Assembly: GCA_900239685.1 (NCBI GenBank)
Contig: OENT01000106.1
Coordinates: 149,967 to 213,966 of the forward strand
DNA from: Rotaria macrura
Lineage: Eukaryota > Rotifera > Eurotatoria > Philodinida > Philodinidae
DNA: 64,000 nt
Reading direction: 5' to 3'
The position numbers and the translations under genes were made by a program. Under the pieces are notes generated by a model that was given only the letters and a program-made list of their open reading frames with translations, did not search any database and was not told the origin of the DNA. Each line of letters begins with the position of its first letter. Within the stretch, counting starts at the first letter, position 1. Below, piece by piece: positions 24,643 through 37,300 of this stretch.

Positions 24643-25280
24643 CGTCACTTACCTTGATTGAAGACTAAGTAAAGTCTCAAAACGCTGGTGTTTAACATCT
24701 GTGCTGTTCTTACAGATAGCGCTTTCGGTTTGCAAAAGTGTAAAAATCTGATTTTTAGGTCTTCCGACCTAAAATTCCCAATTTTGCGAGAGAAACATTT
24801 TCGGAGAAAAGTTCATAGTGTTTGACTAGAAGTTTATTTTTTTCCAAGTGAATCTTCTGGTGTAGTCCGAGGCTTTTTTAAGAAGCCAAAAGCTGGCTTT
24901 GAAACATGGAAAGCTTTGCTTAGTGAGTCAGAGTATTTAGCGCTGTTGAGGAAACGACCAGCTGATTTTTCATGAGCTTAGCGGAAGCGGTCAGATCTGG
25001 GTCGTGTCCTGTACCGATGAGAAAGTTGTTTGATTCGTTACCGGTATCCGTTCCGGAAACGGTCGGATTAGGACCGTATACGGTCCGGGCTTGGAAACGG
25101 TCTTTTCTGTCGACGGAACCTGCGTAGGAAACTGGAACCGTATCCGTGGATACGTTCCAGTGCCCGTAATCGGTGGGAAGTAAAGCCGAAACCGGAAGCC
25201 GGAACTGATTTCGGAAACCGGCTTCCGGAAATCATGGGAATAACACTGGATCCGGCCAGTTCCCGCCGTACGTCTTCGAC
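24643..25280. repeat. 638-bp dispersed GC-richer repeat, copy A
   Basis: Matches 56942-57580 in opposite orientation along nearly the same length. Shared landmarks in order: CTTGATTGAAGACT, AAACATTTTCG, GGAACCGTATCCGTGGATACG (or its counterpart) and GGGAATAACACTGGATCCGG, ending at CCGTACGTCTTCGA. Its 3' half is rich in GGAAACCGG/CCGGTTTCC palindromic motifs. No long open frame is shared by the two copies, so it is probably non-coding mobile DNA of unknown class. Confidence 0.7.
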
Positions 25281-26105
25281 CTGGGCATAGAAGCTGAATT
25301 CCGTCGCATGGAAAAATCCTTTGATACTTTATGTGCATGTTTCATACATTTGCACTTCATATTTTTAGTTTGAAAAAGTGAAGATATATTTACCTTACAG
25401 TGAACATGTGCCTGAGTTTCACTGAATGAATGTATTTCATTTTACCTTTGGTTAGCTGAAATTTACCACTTTTTACAACTGGTAGCACTATAAATGTCAA
25501 TGAAACGTTTGCTTCTCGACAAAGTTGTGCATCTGATCAGTCCATGTTTACTTTGAAAACCAAACAGAATTGAGTTGGTCTTTAAAATGCTCCAACTGAA
25601 TTTATCTGAAATCTCATAAGTCGCATATTTTCTCATCGCGATGAAGTTTTTCCAGAAATATATTGAAGGTAATAATTATGACAGTAACTGGTAGATGGGC
25701 CGTCAAATGATTGTGACAAGAGAGTCTATCTTCGAAGCGTGAAACTGTCGACTATTTTTGAAAAATTTTAATTATATCTATGCTTAATTTTTTCATCGAA
25801 GACAAATGAAATTCGATTGAAGTTAACATTAGAAAACTCATCTCTTTTGTGTACTCTTCTTGAAATTTTGAATAGTAAATTTAAGATGGCTTAAATTTAG
25901 TACGTGAACTCGACTTCAACTGTGCATCGATGTTACCTTTCTCCATTAGAGCATATTTCGTTACAAATATGTTTATGGTTGCATGCAAACGTTTCTGACA
26001 GGATTCAACTAAGAATTTCGGAGATCTGATCAAGGTGCCAGGGTTTCTGAACTCAATGCGAATTGGGACTTCTAAACTCAATTAAAAAGAAGAGGTTTTC
26101 AGAAA

Positions 26106-26380
26106 CTAAAACAGCTCAATTATATCAGAGACTTGTAGAATATGCTCCTCGCCCAAGATATCTGAGAAACCAGAGAGCTCAGGAACATCTCTGAAACCGG
26201 AGATATCTGGGAAACAAGGAAAGCCTGGGACATCTGGGGAACCAGGGAACTTAGAGATACATGGGAAACAGGGAACTCGGGCACATCTTGGAGATCGGGA
26301 ATTCTGGGAAACCAGGGATATGATGGAAACCAGGAACACCTGGAAAACAAGGGATATCTAGGAAATCAGTATGTCTGTGT
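26106..26380. repeat. Degenerate 9-bp minisatellite, left arm
   Basis: The stretch falls into 9-base units of the type GGGAACCAG / GGGACATCT / GGAAACCAG. Minus-strand translation gives a collagen-like Phe-Pro triplet pattern (GFP, SPD, VPG). It is related in inverse orientation to 27209-27440, so the two form arms around a 0.8-kb core. Confidence 0.65.
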
Positions 26381-26556
26381 GGCATGGGTGTTCGCGTAAG
26401 TGCTATCAATGACAGTGGGTTGCATTTAATGGGATCGTTTTTTCCATCCATAGCCGACCGGAATTCCCACCACCACTCGCACCCACTCTACCGCCCTAGC
26501 CCACACCCCCAAAAAGCCAGCCGGCCTGCACATCCACATCCATCCCAATCTTTAGG

Positions 26557-26641
26557 CTATTACCCATTTCAAAAAAGAAGGCCGATGGATACAGCTATAA
26601 TAGCTGTATCCATCGGCCTTCTTTTTTGAAATGGATAATAG
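26557..26641. repeat. Near-perfect 85-nt hairpin palindrome
   Basis: 42-base arms with a single-base loop (A at 26599) and one mismatch near the ends. The left arm contains AAAAAAGAAGGCCGATGGAT; the right arm contains the exact complement ATCCATCGGCCTTCTTTTTT. Confidence 0.9.
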
Positions 26642-26646
26642 TTCTT

Positions 26647-26880
26647 GAGTCTTTCACGACACCCTCACATAGCGTGATCCATTTTATATGTACACGGCTG
26701 CTACCACTCTTTTACCGCACCCATATGTGGTGAGAAAAGTTGCATGTTTAACCGACTCATACCGTCTTTCACCCGACCCACACCCAGCGGAACGCATTAC
26801 ATTTTTAGACGACTCCTTCAGTCTTTCACCGCATCCACAACTGGCGAGATGCGGCACATTTCAACTGGACGAATTTTGTG
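26647..26880. repeat. About 57-58-bp tandem repeat, four units
   Basis: Successive units share the landmarks TCTTTCACCGCACCC, GCGAGATGCG and ACATTTT..ACGACT with moderate divergence. The first unit is weakest. Plus-strand translation shows a repeated SxxLSPxPHP pattern, but I do not regard it as a gene. Confidence 0.6.
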
Positions 26881-27208
26881 TTTCAGTACACTGACCAACA
26901 CTTGATGGAACCCCACTCAACACAGTGCAGTGAAACCCCTTCTAACAGAACGCACAAAGCTAACAATCAGAAACATCCACCTCAGTATTTTTATATTTTA
27001 ATTAGATAATTACTGTCATTATATTTAAAAGGATTGAATTGAATTTTCACGATAGTTCTTATGCTCATTTGGTTCAAATATCCTGTGAAGAGGAAATTAC
27101 CATTGTATGGACAATATGGTTGTCATATTCAGTGGAACTGCGCTCAGTCTTCATCACGCCTCTTCATGTCTTTAAAATTAGTATCTTCCACCTATATCCT
27201 TAATTACC

Positions 27209-27440
27209 TTGATATCTTTGTGTTCTTCTGATTCTTTGATACCCTGCAGTTTCTTGATGTCTTTAATTTCGCTGAGTTTCTTGATACCAGATGTCCTACA
27301 GTTCCCTGGTACCCAAGCTATCCCTGCCTATTTGGCTTCTCAGATGTCCAAGGCTGCCCTGATTTTTCAGTCATCCCAAAGTTCCATGGTTTCACAGATA
27401 TCCTGGGGGAGGCCGATATCCTACAGGTCACTGATATCAG
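27209..27440. repeat. Inverted counterpart of the 9-bp minisatellite
   Basis: Read on the minus strand, this stretch begins CTGATATCAGTGACCTGTAG and continues CAGGATATCTGTGAAACCA. It aligns to the plus strand at 26115-26175 (ATATCAGAGACTTGTAG, CAAGATATCTGAGAAACCA). It closes a composite element spanning about 26.1-27.45 kb. Confidence 0.6.
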
Positions 27441-27449
27441 TTAGATGTT

Positions 27450-28246
27450 TAAGTTTTTTAGCACTTCTTATTATTAATTGATTTTTGAATTCCCAATTGC
27501 CATTGAGTTCCCAAACCCTGGGAACTTGGACACGTCTTTTTCCATCATAGAAGTGGAACATGTTTTTGTTGCTCATTGTGATGTTAAGTGGCTGTACTCA
27601 GTTAGTAATGCTTTTAAGAGATAGGCCACAAACGATTGGATTCCTCACACATCCATTCCATATCATTGATGATCCTGGAACTGAAACACACCATTAATTG
27701 ACTGATCCATTGGTAACATCTTTTTTCAGCGCATATATCAGTTAATCTTCAGAAACTGTTGCTGTTCTTAGTTTGATTTCTATTAAAAACTAGAAAAGCT
27801 CTATGATGTTAGCTTTGACACTACCAGTCATATTAACAGAATCCATCCATATTCTCCAAATCAACATTCGTATTGACACATGAACATCAAAACATGCGGC
27901 ACCTTATACTTCATGCCCATATTGACAGAAGAAAAGTAAACAATGAATCGCATAAAATTGTTTCATTATCCATTGCTTCTCATGTAGAAAATGGCAAATC
28001 ATATAATGGCATGCAGCAACTTAAATATTGAATAGACAAAGAAGCAAATTTGAGAACACAAAAACTAATGAACAGATCATTATCAATATCAATGGAACTT
28101 GTGTATCGCTTTTTATATGGAAGAGGAGCTGAGTTTAACATAGTAACTAGACGAAAAAACAGAAATATTAGTAATGCTTGAATGATAAGTTATTTTTTCG
28201 GTGATTGAGAAAAATGTAGAAAAGGTTAAGGGATGAAAGTTCAACA
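27450..28246. other. Intergenic, no supported gene
   Basis: AT-rich sequence between the composite repeat and the 3' end of the large minus-strand gene. No gene or clear repeat seen. Confidence 0.45.
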
Positions 28247-28252
28247 TTTATT
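28247..28252 (-). terminator. Candidate poly(A) signal
   Basis: Minus-strand AATAAA about 120 bases after the stop codon of the five-exon gene. Confidence 0.4.
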
Positions 28253-28373
28253 GAGAAAAAAATAGACGATTTTTGAATGGATTCATCGTTTTCTAACATA
28301 ACGTAGTTCTACTCAACAGACAATTACTATCAACAAAGAGAAATAATGCGAAATAAATAAGTAAAAACCGAAG

Positions 28374-31300
28374 TTAATGCTTAATTATTTCGATATTACG
28401 ATGATGAGCATCCAACGGAATAAAAAATTCTTCAATGTTATATTTTTGAATCCAAGCTGCTATTGTTTTTTTATGTGAGCGAGTGCGTGGAGTTTGTCGT
28501 TTTCTAATAATTTTTATTTTCTTTTTTACAGGAATTGTTCTTGTCTGAGTTGATGTGAATGATTCACTCGATTGCCATTGATTTTGCTGTTGGACCTTTT
28601 TCATTTTATTTTCTTTATCATTTGATCGGCGAACCATTTGAATCGGCGGAGTTATATTTCGTTGGTTTTCATTAACGTCAACATTTGTCCTTCCTTTACT
28701 TTCATCATTCATCGCTTCATCGCCATTACACTTAGTTGTTTTTGCTGCCTTTGTTTGTATCAATTTTGATTGTTCACAAGTATCATCTTTTTCAAATCTT
28801 CTACGCTTCGAAATTTGTTCCAACGTAGACACATGTTCTAATTCATTTCCTATTACCCTTTTTTCACTTCTATCAGCTTCAACCAAAGTTTCTTCATCAA
28901 GATTTTTACTGATATTTTCTGTTTTATCCAATATATTTACTTCCAAATTTTTATCTGATAGCAACGAAGAATTTTCTTGATAAATATTTATTATTTCATC
29001 ACCTATGAACCAATAAAACTCGATAAATTTTCTGTTCTTTGAGTTAGAATAACAAAATCAAGACATATTTATTGGAAGTAATCATGGGTGGCTCATGTTG
29101 AAGACATAGCATTTAGACATTTCAGCACTCCAGAGTTTCTATTGCAATCTTTCTTTTGGCTCACACTCTTGAATCTGTGTTTTTTTTAGCTTCGTAGACA
29201 CTTGAATCTTGACAATTAAACTTTCACTTATGAAGAGCCTGACTATAGTTGCAGGATTCAGAAGATACTCCTACCAAGACATATAGGCCTGTAACAGTTC
29301 CAGCTACATGACTTACGAAAGCTAATGAACAGCTTCAGCTCATCAGACTTCGAATTTATTGGATAGTTTCAACTCTGTGAACTGAGCGAGAGCAGTCATA
29401 TGTTTATTCTCACTTTACTCCTCCTAACCTCCTCCTAATATAAAGAGGCTCAAAGTTCCTATGTGATGGTTTCCGTGTGAATAGAGAAATGCGATAATTT
29501 TTATGAATCGACTTTAACAACTCATTACCGTTGTCATTATTTTAACTAGATGGAAAAAAGAACGTCAAGCGAAAAGGATTCATTTCTTTTGTCTAGTCTT
29601 TATTAATTTGTTGAATGCTAAAACACATAATGGTAGTGGCAGACTAAGTTTGTTGAATAGAAATTTTTGTTCACTCAAAAATCTCTGTGCCGTACGGATC
29701 TTAGTCATCAGAGGTAGATCATTTGCATGCTAGTAGTTACCGAATATAAAACACTGTGGAAAAAAATTTTGCATCGAAGAGAAGATTATCCTGTGTTGAT
29801 CAGAGATTTTTATGGATAGTATAACAAAGTAGATTTTGGCAAAGCTGAAGAGTTTCATTTCTCGAAACCATCATTTTAAAGACTGAGAAGATTGAGTGTG
29901 ACTTTATAAAATACAGACTCAACCAACTGTAATAGTACATAGTACCGAAATAGATCAAGTAGCTGGTCTGTAGAGAAATCATGGTAGATAGGTGCCTCAA
30001 TTGTAATAGAATATAGTTTTAACTTCATTTTCAAAATACCTATGAAATAATAGAAAAGTTATTAAAACTTCTATTGAGATATATGTTTAGCTGTTCGGAT
30101 GAAGGAAAGAAAAATTTCTAATTTATCACTAAGGCTGTAGTATTTTTTAGACAAAAATCGAATATCTCTCTAATGTCAGATTCTTTTTCATTCGAAAAAC
30201 AAATCCTAGTAGTCATTTTCGAAATCATCATCGTTATTTATCTTTATATTAGTTATTTTTTCACATGACAGATAATCTTACAGCCTAGCTTGATTTCTAT
30301 AAAGATCCCAAAGGACAAAGTATCACCCAGTTCAATTAAAACAGATATCCGTTGCGGACCGTTTACTTGACGCAGTTATACGGACCGTAGCATCATTAAA
30401 ATAGGGCCATATACCACCGTATTTTCACAGTATACGACCCTTTATTACTGTGCCCAGAAACAGAACCAAATACGGAGCCATATACTGCGAAAATACTGCC
30501 GTATACGACCCTATTTTAGTGATATTACGGTTCGTATAAGTGCGTCAAGTAAACGGTCCGTATCGTTCGACCTGGGAAGGAACGATATTCTTCGACGACT
30601 GAACTTTTTTGTGCCGAGAATCTATGCAACACTGTCTTCAATATCTCATGCATCTATCAAAGTTAGATCTTTTCGGATAGATTAATAGGGGCGAAGGGGC
30701 TGGTGTTTATTTAGTTTCACTTACTGTTTGATAATGAACGAAGTTCTTTTTCAATATAATCCCAATTTTTTTCAATATCTTGAACATCAACTAAACGTGT
30801 ACAACTGATTGATTGTTGATTTTGAGGTCGGAACCGATTGATATTTTTTAATCTTAATAATCGAAGCATTCGTGTTTCAATTTTATCGATTATCGATGAA
30901 TTTGGATACATTGCATTGCACAACTCTCTAACTGAAATACATTCGAGCTGATTATTCGATTCTATACCAGAACAAACAAACGCTGTCATTGAATGACCAT
31001 GAAATGTTATTTGTTTTTGAAAACGGCTGGATGAAGACGATGTTAACTGTAGTTGTGATGCTGAATTAGCACATATATTATTTATCGTTGGAGATACTGG
31101 AGACGGAGGAGGTGTCGATTCAGCGAACTAAAAATGAAATTTTCATATTATCGTACGGTAGTGTTTAGTTTTTACCGTATTATTGGTTGCAGGAGAATCT
31201 GACTGAAGCAACTGTCTTTGTGAATTCGACGATACTACTGCTAAAAAATCAAAGAATGCAGGGTTTTTAATCATTTGCTTTCCATAATTCTTACTTTGTT

Positions 31301-34300
31301 GTTGATAATTAACAACATTTAATGGAAACTTATCATTAAAGACAAGTATTAGATCAACATTATATTCCTTTCGTGCAGATTCAATATCAATCAATTTAGC
31401 ATTTTGTAAATTTATTGATGTATTACTGAAGAAGAGAATTAGTTGAAGAAATTCTATTTCTGATGCGGTCGGTACTGTTAACGATGCTGACAGCAAACCT
31501 TGAGGTGATACAACGAAATTTTTTAACAAGTTATTCCCAACAAACGGAACCGTTTGTTCATGTAAGGTCACTAGGTTTCGTAAACGACAAATACCACCAC
31601 TAATTTGTACAATCGATGACCAATCTTTACATATACTTGCCTTTGGCTCATCTAATGGTAATTCTTTAACGAATAGGACATTAGTAGAACAAAATTTATA
31701 AAATGTAAAGAGATCAATAAGCTTTGTATCTCCTGAGAAAGGTTTAATACTTTGTTTCAAACAAAGTTCATTGATAAGATCAATTTCTTGCAATGTACCA
31801 GATGCTTGATTAAAAAAACATGACAAGTCATTTGACTGAGCAGTATTATTTTCAGACGAAGGAGTTTTTAGGAGATCGTAGAATGTCAGCAGACTAATAG
31901 GTATTTTGTACAGATGATGACTTATTGTACTGTATGATACGTATGGTGTATAGAGTTTATTTATTTGTAACCAACCAGAATGCAAACGAGGCACCTTTGA
32001 CATGGAACGTATTGTGGACGATGAGGGTATTTTTGACAGTGATGATGTTGACGGCAGTGTTAATAAGTATGGTGATGCTTGTGCTAATATCGGTGTGATT
32101 TGTTTATCCGAGGAGCTGTTGGTCGAACTTTGACTACTTATAACAGTGGACGATGAAGTGTGAGGTTCTGGAACTGAAGAACGTATGTTCGATATAGGTG
32201 CCACCAACACCGAGGGCTGAGATCTAGTAATAATAACAGGTGCTGGAGCTATCAAATTTGAGAGCACTATGATACACGAAAGAAATTTGATTTTTATAAC
32301 ATTGACAATTTATTAAATGTTATTGAATACGCATTGAATTATGTTTTGTTTTGTTTTAATTGAGCTTAAAAATATCGTTTTAGTTTTTTAGATGGCTCAA
32401 AATTACAATTGTTTTGGGTTCCTTATGAACAAGTTGGAAACTCCAAAAAATCAGAGATGCTTCTTGAAAAAACTGAGAAACGAGAATTTGCTTTACTACA
32501 TGGTCAAAAATATTCTGGTAAAATACTTTTCATACATATACATGTGTATATACGTGTTTTTGTGTGTATGAGTGGATTGCAACTTCTTGGCACCATGGAG
32601 ACTTTAGCTATATTTGGCTAATCATTTTTTTTCCTTTAATTGATCTCAATAATTCTTTATATGTTCCTATAGTCTTCGGTTGCCATTTCGCTACACCAAA
32701 TATCAACTCTTTTAACTATTACTGTTGCTAAGTTATTGGCTGTGTTCTGTGAAAAAGCTATATTTTATAGTCACACATTCCAAAAAATGTTAGCCTTTTT
32801 GAACAGCCAAGAAGAAATAGCCAATGGTCAAGTTTTAACGACGTCACATATTCTCGTGATGCATATAACTCATTCGCTAGCATCTTTTTTTCTATGGCCT
32901 TTTTTCGCACAGATGGCACAAACTGAGGTTTTTACGGGAAGTAATAGGCTTTAAAACAAGACTTTAGCCATCTACCTCTCCTCATTTCAAAGACATATGG
33001 CGAGCTCACTTTTATTTAAAAATGCAGCAGAAAAGATTATAGTTATTGTTTTATACTTGTTATATTTTTGTCGATCCGATCACGATTCTGTGGATTAGAA
33101 TAGATCTTATGTTTCTCTTAAATAATTTCTTGTCGGACATTAATAACGGGAAACGCATTCATCTAGACATTAATAAAAAAATTCATACGACAGGTTCAAT
33201 CCTCACATATTAACTATCCAGGTCGAGAAGTACCAGCCGGATACCATAGGAAAGCACCGAAAATTGTAGGAACTTGGAAGTGAGAATCAGATGAAACATA
33301 TCCAGTGAGCAGATTTATGTGATTTCTGTCGTAAAGACAAGGAAACTGGCAAAATAACTAGTCAAATACAGTCTACAGATTCCTGCGTCACATTACAGGT
33401 ATTTTCTGGAGGGTTCCGATCATAAATAGTATCTTCCTATGGATTCCCACCAGAAATTCATGAAATTTTCAGACAGAAAACGGCGATCTGGATATATAGA
33501 ATCGTCGGGAACATACACTCTTATAAAATAGGTTTTTTACGGAACGTAAAAAAATTCTTCCCGTGGGCACACCGGAAGAATCGTTTTAGATTCACTACAG
33601 AACTTTAAAAGGTTTAGTCTTAAAGCTACAAAACCTTTTCAGGATTGACAAGACCAGAAAGATTTTGCAGCTAACAAGCCAAATCTTTCAAAGTTCTGCA
33701 CTGAACCTAAAAACGTTTCTTCCTGTGTGCCTGTGGGAAGAACCTTTTAAAGTTCCGTAAAAAGGCTAGTTTTTAGAGTTTAGCAAATGCATAAGATGCA
33801 AATCGGCAATAAAAGCAAGAGAACGTTTTATTTGTGTGCTACGCTTTTTTATAGCCTTTTAATTAGTTTCTTCCGGAAAATAAACTGCAGTTTTAAAAAT
33901 AATCATGCAAAATCGTCTCCATCGCTTTTTTTTCAACGCATACATAGAAAACATATTTTTAGATATTACTGGGCTTTAATAAAACATGGAGAGATGATTT
34001 CCCGATTTTTTTCGTGTTGTTTACCAGTGAGATGCCTACAAACCAGTATAAAATCTGAATTAGTAGCGAATAATACTAATGGGAAAACTTGAAGAGTTGT
34101 ACGATGTATATCTCCCTTAACATTCAATAAAGTGTTGGGAAAATTCATCTGTGTATTACAGGCCCAGAGTATGTAATAAAATGCATGTTTCTAAACTTAT
34201 GTTGACCTACTTTCATTTTTCGGGCCCACTCTCTCAAAAATAACCGTTTCCCAGAAAACCAACGCAAAAGGGTTTGCGAGGCTCGGAAACCCTTTTCTTA

Positions 34301-37300
34301 CTCTCGGGAACTGTTTCAAGGGTTTCCGAAAGCTCGGAAACCCATTTTTTACCATCAGAAACTCTTAAAAGGTTTCCGATAGTAACAAACTCGTAAACCG
34401 AAAATGGTTNAACCATTTTCGGTTTACGAGTTTGTTACTATCGGAAACCTTTTAAGAGTTTCTGATGGTAAAAAATGGGTTTCCGAGCTTTCGGAAACCC
34501 TTGAAACAGTTCCCGAGAGTAAGAAAAGGGTTTCCGAGCCTCGCAAACCTTTTTGCGTTGGTTTTCTGGGAAACGGTTATTTTTTAGAGAGCATTGTAAC
34601 AAAAAGTTGAGGCTCACTCATATATATATATATACATATATGTCGGGCTGAAGTCAGATCTGTTGCCCAAGTTCAACTTCGACAAAGATGAATTGTTGCA
34701 GTTATTTTAAAACAAAATAGACTGAAACACTTGCACACAGAATGAACAAGGTGGCCAAGTTGACGCTACTCATCACGCAGAGAGTACTTCCAAAAGTGAT
34801 TAAGTACGCCGAATAAATAAAATTCGTCGGGACGCTTTCAAATGTCAGAAACGCAAGCTGATGACTTTTTGCAACAAATTCAAAAACACCAACAGTTGAC
34901 CGATTTGAATATTGGCGATAATGTAGTAAGTTCTTTGATGTTACTCCCGAAATTATGGAATTATTGAGAATCCTTCGTTTAGTTGTATCTGTTCCACATG
35001 TTAATAGAGGTCCGGTCGATGTACGCAACGCGTTATCCGTCATACTAGATGTTCGATATGGCAAGTACCAATCAGGTACAGTCATTGGTGCTCTACTCGG
35101 ACACTACTGTTTTAATCAAATATCCAAAGCTCCAGGTAGGCCAACATAGTTGACCCGAGATGTTCCAAACAATACACCGAAATCCCTACGAGAAATCGCT
35201 CGACTTCAAAGTGTTACCGGTGTTCAAGGAATGCTGAGCTGCGATTGTAAAGATGGTTGTAAAAAAAATCGATGTAAATGCAAACTATTAAAGGTGTTAT
35301 ATAACTCTCACTGTCATCATTCAGCATCTTGTGACAATAAGTAGGTTCTGTGTGCAAGTGATTCTGCCTATTTTGTTAAACAACTTCGACAAAAACATTT
35401 GCCCAAGCTTAACTTCGACAAGGGACTTGGCAACAGGTCTAACTTCGGCACGACATGTATATAATGGGTTCGTCCAGCTAAGTGGCCCTCTCAGTATTTT
35501 TTCAACATCCTTTTCAATGTTCATCCGATTGACCTGATTTTTCTTTTTTAATTTTACCACCTCACGTTCTACAAACCGGGTTTATTTGTTGCGTGGATTC
35601 ATATTGCACATAAGTTTCCAGATAATTAAAAGTAAAGACTTTCGAAAATTAGTATTTTCAAAGAACCATAAAGGTGACACTCGAACAGAAATCTATCGTG
35701 ATTTAAATGGTGGGATAGGTTTAAAAACAATCAAAAGATGGTGTCAAAGTTTTCGCCCATCAGGCTCTATTCAACTAGCAACTTCATATGTTGGTCTAGC
35801 TACACTAAATACTATCGAAAATATTCTGAAAATGAAAAACTGACTAGACCGCAACAAAAGGATCTGCTCGAAAACTATCAATCGAGCTCGATATCCCTGC
35901 AACTAATGTTGTGAGAACATTGAAAAATAATTCAGGACTAGAACTCTGTAAGAATATCAAATAGAAACAGTTCGCGAACTGAGTTTTAACAAAGTTCCGC
36001 AAAGAAAAAACTGTAAAAGAAAGTTCTTTTTTTCGAACGAAAACAATTTTGACATCGATGTTGTCTATAATGTTCAAAATGATCGAGTATGTGTAGTAAA
36101 TCATGCTGATACAGATGAAATATTTGGCATCAAGCAAAGACTATGGAAAGGAAGTTTTCAGTGACAACTAGATCTATTAACTATATGACACAAAGCTACA
36201 GCAGCATCATTAGGCATCACAATGATGCTGGGGTAATTTTCCATATTTTATTGATAAGAATCGTTGGTCCCCGAATAGTGTTGATTTAAATCTTTTGAAC
36301 TATTTAATTTGCGATGAATTCCTCAGTGCTATCGATTTTGGCAAATTCAAGCCAATAACAACATTTACTCAACAGTTACAATCAAAAATTAAAAAATCAG
36401 CGCCTCCATTGTCTTTGGGAGTTTCAATAATTGGACTAACCGATTGTATCACGTTACTCAAAATAATGGGAATTATTAACGCTAACAAAACGAAGAGTGT
36501 TTTGTAGATCTTTGGGATGAGGAAATTTTCGAAAACAAAGTTTCGTCTTATTCGATGAAAATTGAACATGTGATTGTGAAAATACTGATGGGGTTATTTA
36601 GATTGACTCCCTCATTATGTATACCTAAAATCCCATAATAAATGCTCACGTTTTGTTTTGCGTGTATCTCAGTGTTGATAAACGATAGAACGTTTTCTTT
36701 CTACCGAACAATGCGCTGTGAAAAGCTCTACAAAAATTGTATACACAAATACCTGTTGATTTATTCTTGTGGATCTTCCCATACTCAAAATAAATAAGCT
36801 ACATGATAGTTCTACTATTCGCAGTACTGAACCTGCTTGATAGAGTTTTTATTTTGGAGCAGGAATTTGTTTGTAAAACTTTTGCAGAGCTTTTCGTGAT
36901 CCTTTTCTTGCAAAAGATCAATGTTCTATCGTTTCTCGGCGCTGAGTGTAGGCAAAACAAACGGTGCAGACTTTTTGGGACAAAAATTTTGTATGTATAT
37001 TTACCAGATTTCATTGAATTCTTAACAAAATTATATGATGTTGCTTTATGCTCTTGGTTGAATATGGTGGTAGACAGTTGTTGCTTCGGTTGTGAGGAAG
37101 AATTTGCTAATGTTTCTCGAGATAATGCTGATAGTTGTTGATCATGCTTTTGTACTTGAGAATGAGGTAGTTTTGTTGGTTGCGAAACTGTTGATTGTGG
37201 TAATATGGAAATACTTCCATGAGATGATTCTGATGATGCAGACAGTTGCTTTGAAGTAGATGTTGTCGCAATGGGACTTCTCGAAATCTCATTAAGAACG

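Larger units (their letters stand above)
32267..37004. other. Intron 2 of the five-exon gene, transposon-filled
   Basis: 4.74-kb intron with donor GTAAAT at 37004 and acceptor ATCATAG at 32267. It contains a foldback, a large palindrome with an N, a Ginger-like relic and a mariner relic, all listed separately. About 32.3-33.5 kb has no recognised feature. Confidence 0.65.

Noticed and set aside
26106..26350. Collagen-like Phe-Pro protein
   Set aside because: Several overlapping frames read alike because the DNA is a 9-bp minisatellite.
34234..34610. Two identical proteins on opposite strands
   Set aside because: They are the two arms of one palindrome and both run through the ambiguous base.
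34702..35085. 127-codon minus-strand frame
   Set aside because: Antisense shadow of the Ginger integrase fragment.
36803..37141. 112-codon plus-strand frame
   Set aside because: Antisense to exon 2 of the five-exon gene and its intron.
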